Assembly (NCBI GenBank): GCA_903822825.1
Contig: CAIJQQ010000003.1
Coordinates: 62,001 to 126,000 of the forward strand
DNA from: an uncultured Burkholderiales bacterium
GTDB taxonomy: Bacteria; Pseudomonadota; Gammaproteobacteria; Burkholderiales; Burkholderiaceae_C
Reading direction: 5' to 3'
Length of the DNA stretch: 64,000 bases
The translations under genes were made by a program, and so were the position numbers. How positions within the stretch are numbered: position 1 is the first letter of the stretch; the number at the start of each line of letters is the position of its first letter. Below the pieces are notes generated by a model. It was given only the letters and a program-made list of their open reading frames with translations, was not told where the DNA came from and did no database searches. Of this stretch, positions 8,461 through 16,616 are shown one piece after another.

Positions 8461-8477
8461 GGTTATCAATAATAACC
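8461..8477. promoter_or_regulatory. candidate MarR-type operator
   Basis: GGTTATCAATAATAACC has perfect 6-bp arms (GGTTAT/ATAACC) around a 5-base centre. It sits 39 bases before the crotonase start, in the divergent promoter region of the hydroxycinnamate-type cluster. MarR regulators bind short A/T-rich palindromes like this, and a MarR gene closes the operon at 13686. The pairing is inference. Confidence 0.5.
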
Positions 8478-8515
8478 TTCTTGGCCAACAGGTCAAGTCA
8501 TGACAGAGCGCCAAG

Positions 8516-9322
8516 ATGACCCAGCAAAGCCACCCCATCCTCGACCGAGCCAAAATCCATGGCGTTTCCCTTGAAATGCAAGGGGCCGTCGCCGTGGTGC
8601 GCCTGTGCCGCCCGGCCAAGCGCAACGCCCTGAACGATGCGCTGATCGAGGCCTTGCGTGATGTGTTTCAAAACCTGCCTGAGGAAGCCGGAGCGGCAGT
8701 GATCCATGGGGAAGGCGACCATTTCTGCGCCGGTCTGGATTTGTCAGAACTCAAAGAACGCGACGCCAGTGAAGGCATCTTCCACTCGCGTGGCTGGCAT
8801 GTCGCCCTGAACGCCGTCGAGCAAGGCCGAGTGCCTGTGGTCGCCGCCCTGCACGGCGCGGTGGTCGGTGGCGGTCTGGAGTTGGCCAGTGCTTGCCATA
8901 TCCGCGTGGCCGACGAAACCGCCTTTTATGCGCTGCCCGAAGGCACACGGGGCATCTTCGTCGGCGGCGGCGGATCGGTGCGTGTACCCAAGCTGATTGG
9001 CGCGGCCCGCATGACCGACATGATGCTCACTGGCCGCGTCTACAACGCAGTGGACGGTGAACGCATTGGATTGGCCCAATACCTGGTGCCCACTGGCGGC
9101 GCATTGGCCAAGGCGGTCGAACTGGCCACACGCATTGCCACCAATGCGCCCATGACCAATTTCGCCTTGACTCACGCTCTGCCGCGCATTGCCGAGCAGC
9201 CTGCGGACCACGGCTTGTTCACCGAAGCGCTGATGGCCTCGATTGCCCAATCTGCGCCCGAAGCCAAAGCCCGCGTGCGCGCCTTCCTCGAAGGCAAAGC
9301 GGCCAAGGTGCAAAAAAGCTGA
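8516..9322 (+). CDS. crotonase-family enoyl-CoA hydratase (probable hydroxycinnamoyl-CoA hydratase)
   Basis: This is a 268-aa crotonase fold enzyme. The CoA/oxyanion segments are visible: HFCAGLDLSEL near residues 69-79 and HGAVVGGGLELASACHIRVA near 116-135. A candidate catalytic Glu lies in ALPEGTRGIFVGGGGSVR. In the feruloyl-CoA hydratase/lyase that makes vanillin, the segment after that Glu carries a Trp (EINWG, from memory); here it is EGTRG. This favours simple hydration over retro-aldol cleavage, though that is inference. It is the first gene of the operon, with feruloyl-CoA synthase 13 bases downstream. Confidence 0.85.
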   Translation: MTQQSHPILDRAKIHGVSLEMQGAVAVVRLCRPAKRNALNDALIEALRDVFQNLPEEAGAAVIHGEGDHFCAGLDLSELKERDASEGIFHSRGWHVALNAVEQGRVPVVAALHGAVVGGGLELASACHIRVADETAFYALPEGTRGIFVGGGGSVRVPKLIGAARMTDMMLTGRVYNAVDGERIGLAQYLVPTGGALAKAVELATRIATNAPMTNFALTHALPRIAEQPADHGLFTEALMASIAQSAPEAKARVRAFLEGKAAKVQKS

Positions 9323-9335
9323 ATCGGAGTCGCGC

Positions 9336-11186
9336 ATGAACGCCCCTCAATTTCGCCCGCTCAAGTTCGGCGTGACCCGCGTCACTCTGCACGGCGGCGT
9401 GCCCGGCACCCAGTACCTCAAGGCCGATCAAGACCTGCAAGCCTTCCCGGACAGGCTGACAGACCGCCTTAAGCATTGGGCCCACGCCAAGCCCCAGCAA
9501 ACTTTCATGGCTCGGCGCTTGAAAAATGCCGATGGCACGCTGGGTGACTGGAAACACATCACCTACGGCCAAGCGTGGCAAACGGCTCGCAGCATTGCGC
9601 AAAGCCTGATCAACCGTGGCCTGAGCGCAGAGCGTCCCGTGGTCATACTGAGCGAAAACAGCTTGGAGCATGCCCTGTTGGCCTTGGGCTGCCTCGTTGC
9701 AGGCGTGCCTTATGTGCCCACTTCGCCGCCCTACTCGCTGGTCAGCGTGGACTACGACAAGCTCAAACATGTGCTGAGCACGGTCACGCCGGGCTTGGTG
9801 TTTGCATCCGACGCGCGTTACGCCAAAGCCATCGCCGCCACGGTGGCCGACGACATGGAAATCACCATGGTCGAAGGCGACGTGCCTGGCCGCAAGGTCA
9901 CGGCTTTTGACAACCTGTGCGCCACACCCGCCACACCCGCCGTGGATGACGCCATGGCCGCCACGGGCCCCGACACCATCGCCAAGTTTTTGTTCACCAG
10001 CGGCTCGACCAAGATGCCCAAGGCCGTCATCAACACCAACCGCTTATGGTGCGCCAACCAGCAACAAATGGCCCAATCCATGCCCGTTTTGGCCGAGCAA
10101 GAGTTGGTGCTGGTCGACTGGCTGCCCTGGAACCACACCTTTGGTGGCAACCACAACTTTGGCATGACCGTTTTCCATGGTGGCACGCTCTACATTGACG
10201 ATGGCAAACCCACGCCCACGCTGATGCACGAGACCCTGCGCAACCTGCGCGAGATCGCACCCACGGTGTACTTCAACGTGCCCACGGGTTTTGAAGCGAT
10301 TGCCAACGCCATGCAAACCGACGACCAGCTGCGCAAAACGCTGCTCTCGCGTGTGCAGATGTTCTTTTATGCCGGTGCCGCTTTGGCCCAGCCCATCTGG
10401 GACAGCCTGTACGCCAGCCAAGAGCGCGAAGTGGGCGAGCGCATCGTCATGGGCACGGGACTCGGGATGACCGAATCTGGCCCATTTGGCATTTTCGTGA
10501 CCAACCCCTTTGTACAAGCAGGTGACTTGGGCGTGCCCGCCCCAGGCCTTGAGCTCAAGCTGGTGGACACCGAGGGCAAAACCGAAGTGCGCTACCGCGG
10601 CCCGAACATCACGCCCGGATACTGGCGCAACCCCGAAGAAACCGCTGCTTCGTTTGACGAAGAAGGGTACTTCAAGACCGGCGACGCAGTCCAATGGATC
10701 GACAAGAACAATGTGCACTTGGGCCTGAAGTTTGACGGGCGCATCGCCGAAGACTTCAAGCTGGCCACAGGGACTTTTGTGAGCGTGGGCCCCCTGCGGG
10801 CCAAGATCATCGCGGCAGGCGCACCCTTCATCCAGGACGCAGTGCTGACCGGCATCAACTTGAAAGAGGTCGGCGCCATGATTTTCCCGACCCCAGCGGT
10901 GCGTGCTTTGAGCGGTTTGGCTGCCGATGCGCCTTTGTCCGATGTGCTGAGCTCAGCCCCGGTGATTTCAAAGTTTCAAGACATCGTGAACACACTGGCC
11001 CAATCTGCCACGGGCAGCGCCAACCGCATTGCCCGGCTGTGCCTTTTGAGCGAACCACCCACCATCGACAAGGGCGAGATCACCGACAAAGGCTCGATCA
11101 ACCAGCGCTCCGTTCTCAGTCACCGCGCAGTCACCGTCGCGGCGCTGCATGAAGGCACGCTTGCACACATTGTCAAACCCCAATGA
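9336..11186 (+). CDS. fcs: feruloyl-CoA synthase (hydroxycinnamate-CoA ligase)
   Basis: This is a 616-aa ANL-superfamily adenylate-forming ligase that activates ferulate, p-coumarate or caffeate with ATP and CoA. The AMP-binding P-loop reads LFTSGSTKMPKAVINTN near residues 219-235. Other features are VDWLPWNHTFGGNHNFGM, MGTGLGMTESGPFG and the hinge region YFKTGDAVQW. The length matches the long feruloyl-CoA synthase subfamily rather than plant-type 4CL. ATG 9336 has a GGAG site and lies 13 bases after the crotonase gene. The substrate is inferred from family likeness and from the neighbouring hydratase, dehydrogenase and thioesterase. Confidence 0.88.
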   Translation: MNAPQFRPLKFGVTRVTLHGGVPGTQYLKADQDLQAFPDRLTDRLKHWAHAKPQQTFMARRLKNADGTLGDWKHITYGQAWQTARSIAQSLINRGLSAERPVVILSENSLEHALLALGCLVAGVPYVPTSPPYSLVSVDYDKLKHVLSTVTPGLVFASDARYAKAIAATVADDMEITMVEGDVPGRKVTAFDNLCATPATPAVDDAMAATGPDTIAKFLFTSGSTKMPKAVINTNRLWCANQQQMAQSMPVLAEQELVLVDWLPWNHTFGGNHNFGMTVFHGGTLYIDDGKPTPTLMHETLRNLREIAPTVYFNVPTGFEAIANAMQTDDQLRKTLLSRVQMFFYAGAALAQPIWDSLYASQEREVGERIVMGTGLGMTESGPFGIFVTNPFVQAGDLGVPAPGLELKLVDTEGKTEVRYRGPNITPGYWRNPEETAASFDEEGYFKTGDAVQWIDKNNVHLGLKFDGRIAEDFKLATGTFVSVGPLRAKIIAAGAPFIQDAVLTGINLKEVGAMIFPTPAVRALSGLAADAPLSDVLSSAPVISKFQDIVNTLAQSATGSANRIARLCLLSEPPTIDKGEITDKGSINQRSVLSHRAVTVAALHEGTLAHIVKPQ

Positions 11187-11192
11187 CCTCCC

Positions 11193-11252
11193 TGTAGGAG
11201 CGACGCCCACGTCGCGAAAATCCCCGCAATTCGCGACGAGGGCGTCGCTCCT
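11193..11252. repeat. REP-like inverted repeat pair (locus 2)
   Basis: TGTAGGAGCGACGCCCACG from 11193 faces a reverse copy ending GGGCGTCGCTCCT at 11252. The pair fills the 89-bp gap between the feruloyl-CoA synthase and SDR genes, inside one operon. The RNA would fold into a long hairpin just upstream of the SDR ribosome site (AAAGGAAT). Confidence 0.72.
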
Positions 11253-11275
11253 CAAAAAACCGAAAGGAATTGAAA

Positions 11276-12040
11276 ATGAACATCCAAGGACAAGCAGCTC
11301 TGGTCACCGGCGGTGGGTCCGGCCTGGGCGAAGCCACCGCACGCGAACTGGCACGCCTGGGCGCCAAGGTCGCCGTGCTCGACCTGAACATGGAGAACGC
11401 TGAGCGCGTGGCCAAAGACATCGCTGGCCTGGCCGTTCATTGCAACGTGTCCGACCCAGAGAGCATGCAGCATGCCATCGCCACCGCCGCAGCGGCACAC
11501 GGCACCGCTCGCATCCTGATGCAAATCGCCGGCATCGGCACCGCCAAACGCGTGGTCGGCAAAGACGGCAAGGCCGCTGCGCTGGAGGAATTCGCCAAGG
11601 TCATCAACGTCAACCTGATCGGCACCTACAACGCAGCCCGCTTGTTTGCAGAGGCCTGCTCAAAACTCGACCCCATGGAGGACGGTGCGCGAGGCGTGAT
11701 GGTCTTCACCGCTTCTGTTGCCGCCTTTGACGGTCAAGTGGGCCAGCAGGCCTACAGCGCCTCCAAAGCCGGTGTGGTCGGCATGACGCTGCCCATGGCG
11801 CGCGATCTGGCGCAGCATGGCATTCGCGTATGCACCATCGCCCCAGGCCTGTTCAAGACACCCCTGCTGGCGAGTTTGCCCGAGCCGATCCAGCAATCTC
11901 TGGCCGCCAGCATCCCCTTCCCGGCACGCTTGGGCAAGCCCAGCGAATTTGCCGAACTGGCCTGCCACATCGTGCACAACGACCACCTGAACGGTGAAGT
12001 CATCCGCCTGGACGGCGCTCTGCGCATGGCCCCGCGCTGA
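11276..12040 (+). CDS. SDR dehydrogenase, 3-hydroxyacyl-CoA dehydrogenase type 2-like
   Basis: This is a 254-aa NAD-dependent short-chain dehydrogenase resembling HSD10-type 3-hydroxyacyl-CoA dehydrogenases. The cofactor motif is TGGGSGLGEA near residues 14-23, and the catalytic motif is YSASK at about 160-164 with the preceding serine in VFTASVAAFDG. The C-terminal PGLFKTPLLASLPEPIQQ is typical of the HSD10 group. ATG 11276 has an AAAGGAAT site. In this operon it would oxidise the 3-hydroxy-3-arylpropanoyl-CoA made by the crotonase to the beta-keto ester; that role is inference. Confidence 0.87.
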   Translation: MNIQGQAALVTGGGSGLGEATARELARLGAKVAVLDLNMENAERVAKDIAGLAVHCNVSDPESMQHAIATAAAAHGTARILMQIAGIGTAKRVVGKDGKAAALEEFAKVINVNLIGTYNAARLFAEACSKLDPMEDGARGVMVFTASVAAFDGQVGQQAYSASKAGVVGMTLPMARDLAQHGIRVCTIAPGLFKTPLLASLPEPIQQSLAASIPFPARLGKPSEFAELACHIVHNDHLNGEVIRLDGALRMAPR

Positions 12041-12049
12041 AAGCCAAGC

Positions 12050-12469
12050 ATGTCCAAAACCGTTGTTTACGACGTGCAGGTGACCTTCGGTGACTGCGAC
12101 CCGGCAGGCATCGTGTTCTTTCCCAACTTCTCCAAGTGGATGGACGCCTCGTCCTTGAATTTCTTCGTGAAGTGTGGCGTGCTGCCATGGCGCGAACTGG
12201 TCAAAACACGCGGCATCATTGGCACGCCGCTGTTGGAGATCAACACCAAGTTCGTCCGACCAGCCACCTATGGCGAAACCATCCAAGTGCACACCAGCGT
12301 GCAGGAATGGCGCGACAAGGTGTTTGTACACAAGCATGTGGTCATGCGCGATGAGACCGTGCTGTGCGAAGGCACCGAAGTGCGCGCCTTTTGCATCAAG
12401 CACCCCGAAGACCCGGACCGCATCAAAGCCATCCCCGTGCCCGTAGACATCAAGGCTTTGTGCAGTTGA
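12050..12469 (+). CDS. 4-hydroxybenzoyl-CoA thioesterase-family acyl-CoA thioesterase
   Basis: This is a 139-aa hot-dog-fold thioesterase. The 4HBT motif GDCDPAGIVFFPNFSKWMD near residues 13-31 contains the aspartate used by Pseudomonas-type 4-hydroxybenzoyl-CoA thioesterase. Its length fits that family. It lies nine bases after the SDR stop, so it is co-translated. In the proposed pathway it would release 4-hydroxybenzoate, or vanillate, from the aroyl-CoA produced by side-chain cleavage. Hydrolysis of another aryl-CoA ester is possible. Confidence 0.86.
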   Translation: MSKTVVYDVQVTFGDCDPAGIVFFPNFSKWMDASSLNFFVKCGVLPWRELVKTRGIIGTPLLEINTKFVRPATYGETIQVHTSVQEWRDKVFVHKHVVMRDETVLCEGTEVRAFCIKHPEDPDRIKAIPVPVDIKALCS

Positions 12470-12539
12470 AGTTCGTCCCATCTGAAACCACCACCGTTCC
12501 CCCCTGCGCTTTTTCAATCAACCCACCAAGGAGACAAGC

Positions 12540-13541
12540 ATGACCCAACGTCGTGAGTTCATTCAATCCGCCGTCAGTGCTGCGGTACTGGGCAGCTCCG
12601 CTTTCCAGCTAGCCTGGGCACAAAGCGGTCTGCCCATTGAGCAAGTCAAAGTGCTTTATGGCTTTCCGCCAGGCAGTGCAGGCGACATCTGCGCACGCCG
12701 CGTGGCCGACAAGTTCGGTGGCACTGCCTTCAGCAAAAACGCCGGCATCATCGACAGCCGCCCAGGCGCCGGGGGTCAGATTGCCTTGAATTTGCTCAAG
12801 AGCGCGCCGACCGATGGCTCCGTCCTGGCCATGACCCCGTTTTCTGCCATTTCGCTGTACCCCCACATCTTCAAGAACTTGCAGTACAAGCCTTTTGAAG
12901 ACTTCACCCCTGTGGGCACGGCATCCATGATCCACCATGGTCTGGCCGTGGGGCCCATGGTGCCTGCCAGCGTCAAAAACGTGAAAGACTTTGTGGCCTG
13001 GGCCAAAGCCAATCCCGCACAAGCGAGCTACGGCTCACCGGCTGCAGGTTCCACACCTCACTTCATTGGGGCCTTGTTGGGTTTGAACCAGAACTTCGAG
13101 TTCAAACACGTGCCCTACCGTGGTTCGGTGCCGGGTGTGACCGATGTGGTCGGCGGCCAGATCGCTTGCATGTTCACCCCGCACGGCGACTTCATAGCCA
13201 ACCACAAGGCTGGCAAGATGCGCATCATTGCCACGTCGGGCAAAACCCGTTCCCCTTTTGTGCCCGACGTCGCCACCTTCGCAGAACAGGGCTTTCCTGA
13301 GTTGACAGTGGAAGAATGGTTCGGCTTTTATGCGCCTGCCAAAACCCCAGCCAACGTGATTCAAGCCGCCAACGCAGCCATCAACGCGGCACTGAAAGAC
13401 AAAGCGGTGCAAGACGCGTTCACGGTGGTCGGCTTGATCCCATTCGGTGGCACACCTGCCGAGCAACTCAAAAGCTCACAAGTGGAGCTGGAGCGCTGGG
13501 CACCACTGATCAAACGCATTGGTTTCACTGTGGACTCCTGA
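12540..13541 (+). CDS. tripartite tricarboxylate-type (Bug/TctC) periplasmic binding protein
   Basis: This is a 333-aa extracytoplasmic solute receptor of the Bug family. The N-terminus MTQRREFIQSAVSAAVLG has paired arginines followed by a hydrophobic segment ending SAFQLAWA, a Tat-like signal. The mature part contains VLYGFPPGSAGDICAR and SRPGAGGQIALN, typical Bug ligand loops. An AAGGAGA site precedes ATG 12540. No TctAB membrane partners are nearby, which is common for Bug proteins in this order. The operon suggests it binds an aromatic acid such as a hydroxycinnamate. Confidence 0.88.
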   Translation: MTQRREFIQSAVSAAVLGSSAFQLAWAQSGLPIEQVKVLYGFPPGSAGDICARRVADKFGGTAFSKNAGIIDSRPGAGGQIALNLLKSAPTDGSVLAMTPFSAISLYPHIFKNLQYKPFEDFTPVGTASMIHHGLAVGPMVPASVKNVKDFVAWAKANPAQASYGSPAAGSTPHFIGALLGLNQNFEFKHVPYRGSVPGVTDVVGGQIACMFTPHGDFIANHKAGKMRIIATSGKTRSPFVPDVATFAEQGFPELTVEEWFGFYAPAKTPANVIQAANAAINAALKDKAVQDAFTVVGLIPFGGTPAEQLKSSQVELERWAPLIKRIGFTVDS

Positions 13542-13596
13542 TCCGTCCATCAGACGGATCACTGCCGGAGCGCCATGTGGGTGCTCCGGTGTTTTT
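13540..13596 (+). terminator. tandem hairpins after the Bug gene, the second a rho-independent terminator
   Basis: The first hairpin, GATCCGTC/GACGGATC (13540-13560), overlaps the Bug stop codon. The second, CCGGAGC/GCTCCGG (13565-13589), is followed by TGTTTTT. Together they probably end or attenuate transcription ahead of the MarR gene, which would then have its own promoter or reduced readthrough. Confidence 0.75.
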
Positions 13597-13685
13597 GATG
13601 GACATCCACACGCCATGAACGCCCACCCACCCCGCACCGATGACGTGCAGTTGGTGTTGGTCTGAGTCGGCAAGGAAGTAGCACC

Positions 13686-14198
13686 ATGGCCCATGCCGCC
13701 CCGTCCCCCGCCAAAAGCACCACCAGCCTCACTTTGGCAAACCAAGCAAGCTTGCCCGTGGTCAGCGCCGTCGATCAAGTAGACACCTCTTACCTGCAAA
13801 CCCTGCTGGGCTACAACGCCCGCCGTGCAGCACTGACCATCATCGAAGGCTTTTTGGAACGCATGGCCGAGTTCGGCCTGCGCCCAGTGGACTTTTCGGT
13901 GATGTCGGTCATCCAGCACAACCCTGGCGTGACCTCGCGCCAGCTGTGCGCCGCGCTGAACCTGCTGCCCCCCAATCTGGTGGGGCTGGTCCAGTCCCTC
14001 GAAGCGCGTGGCCTGATCCATCGACAACCCCACCCCACCGATGGCCGCGCAGTGGGTTTGCACCCCACATCCAAAGGCTCCGCGTTGATGCAAAAAGCCG
14101 AGCAGGCCGCCACCGACCTGGAAGTGGCCCGCTCAGCCCGGCTGACCTCTGCCCAGCGCAAGACCTTGCTGGAGTTGCTGCAAAAAATCTACCTCTGA
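13686..14198 (+). CDS. MarR-family transcriptional regulator
   Basis: This is a 170-aa winged-helix regulator with a longer than usual N-terminal tail of about 35 residues. The DNA-binding core runs VMSVIQHNPGVTSRQLCAAL, then the recognition helix region PPNLVGLVQSLEARGLI and the wing RQPHPTDGRAVGLH. A GGAAG ribosome site precedes ATG 13686. MarR proteins next to hydroxycinnamate genes commonly repress them until the CoA ester binds. The palindrome at 8461-8477 is the likely target. It follows a terminator, so it may be expressed separately from the catabolic genes. Confidence 0.88.
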   Translation: MAHAAPSPAKSTTSLTLANQASLPVVSAVDQVDTSYLQTLLGYNARRAALTIIEGFLERMAEFGLRPVDFSVMSVIQHNPGVTSRQLCAALNLLPPNLVGLVQSLEARGLIHRQPHPTDGRAVGLHPTSKGSALMQKAEQAATDLEVARSARLTSAQRKTLLELLQKIYL

Positions 14199-14295
14199 TG
14201 CGCTGCCGAGGCGACCTCTCTGGCGTCTGAGCGACAGCACTGCAAACGCGGCTCTGGCAGGATGCAGCCATCCTTCACCGCACGGAAACATACAT

Positions 14296-15465
14296 ATGAA
14301 AACCTCCTTGCCCGTTGACAGTGACAGGGCTCTGCTGATCGGTCGCCTGTGGCTGCCCGGCGCAGGTGCCACCTTGGTGGCCGTGACCGAATCCACCGTG
14401 CACGACCTCAGCACGCTCGCCCTCACCTGCAGCGAATTGCTCGATCTGACCGATGCGGCAGCGAGCGTGCGCCAGTGTCTGGCAGACGGCAGCGCCAAGC
14501 CACTGGCCAGCACAGCCGCCGTTCTGGCCAACAGCGATGAGACCAGCCGCGACGCCCAAGCCCCCTGGTTCATGGGCCCTTGCGATCTGCAAGCCATCAA
14601 GGCCGCAGGCGTGACTTTTGTGGCCAGCATGCTCGAGCGTGTCATCGAAGAACAAGCCCGTGGCGACGCCAGCCGTGCCGAAGCCGTGCGCCAAGCGGTG
14701 GTGGCCGTGATCGGCGACAACTTGCGCAGCGTCAAGCCCGGCTCCCCCGAATCGGCCAAGCTCAAAGAGGTTTTGCTGGCCCAAGGCATGTGGTCTCAAT
14801 ACCTCGAAGTGGGCATCGGGCCCGATGCAGAGATTTTTACCAAAGCCCAGCCCATGAGCGCCGTGGGCAGCGGCAGCCAAGTGGGCATCCACCCCGGCAG
14901 CGTCTGGAACAACCCCGAACCCGAAGTGGTGCTGGCGGTCAACTCGCGCGGCACGGTGGTCGGCGCCACGCTGGGCAACGATGTCAACCTGCGTGACTTT
15001 GAGGGCCGCAGCGCCTTGCTGCTGGGCAAAGCCAAAGACAACAATGCCAGCTGCGCCATCGGCCCCTTCATCCGCCTGTTTGATGCCCACTTTGGCATTG
15101 ACGATGTGCGCCAATGCGAGCTGACCTTGAACGTGCAGGGGCCAGAGGGCTTTGTCATGCAAGGCAGCAGCTCGCTCAGCCAAATCAGCCGGGACCCGTT
15201 TGACCTGGCCAGTCAGGCCATGGGCCCCTGCCACCAGTATCCGGACGGCATGATGCTGTTCCTGGGCACCATGTTCGCGCCGACCCAGGACCGCCATGGC
15301 CCGGGCCAGGGCTTCACCCACGTGGTGGGTGACAAGGTGAGCGTGTCCACCCCACTGCTGGGCACCTTGTTCAACCGGGTCACCACCTCCGACCTGGCTG
15401 CGCCTTGGACTTATGGCGCGCGGGCCTTGATGCGCGATCTGGCGCGCCGGGGCCTGCTGGCATAA
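14296..15465 (+). CDS. fumarylacetoacetate hydrolase (FAH) family protein
   Basis: This is a 389-aa protein with a C-terminal FAH domain. The acidic metal-site pattern is visible: VGIGPDAEIFTK near residues 171-182, then NNPEPEVVLAVNSRG and GNDVNLRDFEGRSALLLGKA. Family members hydrolyse or dehydrate beta-diketo or sugar-acid derivatives; the 390-aa form resembles the AraD1-like group linked to sugar-acid catabolism. It stands alone between the MarR gene and an FKBP gene, so context does not fix the substrate. A terminator follows. Confidence 0.82.
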   Translation: MKTSLPVDSDRALLIGRLWLPGAGATLVAVTESTVHDLSTLALTCSELLDLTDAAASVRQCLADGSAKPLASTAAVLANSDETSRDAQAPWFMGPCDLQAIKAAGVTFVASMLERVIEEQARGDASRAEAVRQAVVAVIGDNLRSVKPGSPESAKLKEVLLAQGMWSQYLEVGIGPDAEIFTKAQPMSAVGSGSQVGIHPGSVWNNPEPEVVLAVNSRGTVVGATLGNDVNLRDFEGRSALLLGKAKDNNASCAIGPFIRLFDAHFGIDDVRQCELTLNVQGPEGFVMQGSSSLSQISRDPFDLASQAMGPCHQYPDGMMLFLGTMFAPTQDRHGPGQGFTHVVGDKVSVSTPLLGTLFNRVTTSDLAAPWTYGARALMRDLARRGLLA

Positions 15466-15479
15466 TTTCGGGCTTGAAC

Positions 15480-15504
15480 GTGGCCCTCCCTGGCCACTTT
15501 CTTT
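15480..15504 (+). terminator. rho-independent terminator after the FAH gene
   Basis: The stem GTGGCC/GGCCAC (15480-15497) has a 6-base loop and is followed by TTTCTTTT. It lies 14 bases after the FAH stop codon and just before the FKBP gene. Confidence 0.7.
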
Positions 15505-15516
15505 TGAAAGAACACC

Positions 15517-15867
15517 ATGAACACCACCCCCTCCGGCCTGCAATACGAAGACACCGTGGTTGGCGAAGGCGCTGAGGCCATCCAAGGCCAAGACGTCACC
15601 GTGCATTACACCGGCTGGCTCTACAAGGACGGCCAACAAGGCGCGAAGTTCGATTCGAGCCGCGACCGCCACGACCCTTTCGTGTTCCCACTGGGCGCAG
15701 GCATGGTCATCAAAGGCTGGGACGAAGGCGTGGCCGGCATGAAGGTTGGTGGGCAACGCACACTGATCATCCCAGCGGAACTCGGCTACGGCGCCCGCGG
15801 CGCAGGTGGCGTGATTCCACCCAACGCCACCCTGAAATTTGACGTTGAACTGCTGGCCACCGAATAA
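15517..15867 (+). CDS. FKBP-type peptidyl-prolyl cis-trans isomerase
   Basis: This is a 116-aa single-domain FKBP that interconverts prolyl peptide bonds. The core motifs are VTVHYTGWLYKDGQQGAKFD near residues 28-47, FPLGAGMVIKGWDEGVAGM, and the C-terminal ELGYGARGAGGVIPPNATL. There is no signal peptide, so it is probably cytoplasmic. GAAAGAACACC precedes the ATG. The next gene begins within 10 bases. Confidence 0.95.
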   Translation: MNTTPSGLQYEDTVVGEGAEAIQGQDVTVHYTGWLYKDGQQGAKFDSSRDRHDPFVFPLGAGMVIKGWDEGVAGMKVGGQRTLIIPAELGYGARGAGGVIPPNATLKFDVELLATE

Positions 15868-15876
15868 AGCCGGGTG

Positions 15877-16599
15877 ATGCCGCTGACAGCTGCCCCCTTC
15901 TGGATCAGGGTCATCGCTTTGACAAGTTGCGCCTGGTTGAGCGTCCTGTGCGCGCACGCCAAGCCGCCCACCGTGGCGAAATTACCCCGCCCCAAAGCTG
16001 TGCCGGTGTCCAAAACACTGTCCAAAAGCCTGGCGGCGTGGGATAAAAAACGGCTTCAAGATGCCAAGGATTGCGCGAAGGACGCCGCGCCGATCCAGGC
16101 GCATGGAAAGGACCATCCTGGTCTTTACCAGTACGACGTTCGATATGAAGTTTTTCTCGACAGTCCAGAAATTTTCTCTGTCGGCAGCGTGTTGAATGTT
16201 TATTGTGGCGGGCCTTACCCTGCGGTTGCAGAGATTGCTGCAGTTTTTGATATCAGCACGGGAAAGATGTATGACCCGTTGAAACTTTATGCCATCGCGA
16301 ACCGCACAGACCATGACGGTAGCGAGTTGCTGCCTTCGGTTCGAACACTGATTCGGCAGCGCCTGCTGGCTCAGCGCAAACCCTCCCCTAAAGACGACGA
16401 ATGCATTGGCGTCATTGAACGAGACGAAATTCGTTTCTTGGACAAGGACACCCTCGCTTTGGGGCCTGAGGGCCTGCACGTCATGTATTCAGGTCCGCAC
16501 GTGGTCCAAGCCTGCTATGGCCCTGTGGTCTTGCCCTATGCCAGTTTGAAGAAATACCGCCAAGCCAAAGAGGCTCACAGAATTCACTGGACTCACTGA
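15877..16599 (+). CDS. secreted protein of unknown function with a DUF3298-like C-terminus
   Basis: This is a 240-aa protein with a clear signal peptide: hydrophobic residues about 8-27 ending VLCAHA. The C-terminal segment ALGPEGLHVMYSGPHVVQAC, followed by GPVVLPYASLKKY, resembles the end of DUF3298/RsiV-like periplasmic domains. Two cysteines in the mature part (near VYCGGPYP and DECIGV) might pair. It starts nine bases after the FKBP stop, so the two may be co-transcribed. An overlapping GTG at 15874 is an alternative start. Function is unknown. Confidence 0.75.
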   Translation: MPLTAAPFWIRVIALTSCAWLSVLCAHAKPPTVAKLPRPKAVPVSKTLSKSLAAWDKKRLQDAKDCAKDAAPIQAHGKDHPGLYQYDVRYEVFLDSPEIFSVGSVLNVYCGGPYPAVAEIAAVFDISTGKMYDPLKLYAIANRTDHDGSELLPSVRTLIRQRLLAQRKPSPKDDECIGVIERDEIRFLDKDTLALGPEGLHVMYSGPHVVQACYGPVVLPYASLKKYRQAKEAHRIHWTH

Positions 16600-16616
16600 T
16601 TTCTCGCATCACCCCT

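Noticed and set aside
8516-11186. Classical vanillin pathway (hydratase/lyase plus vanillin dehydrogenase)
   Set aside because: No aldehyde dehydrogenase is in the window, the crotonase lacks the expected Trp, and a dehydrogenase and thioesterase follow instead.
14275-15957. 560-aa open frame on the minus strand opposite the FAH and FKBP genes
   Set aside because: Its translation is low-complexity His/Gly/Ala-rich and shows no family motifs, while the plus-strand genes are clearly real. It is an antisense shadow from GC-rich codon bias.
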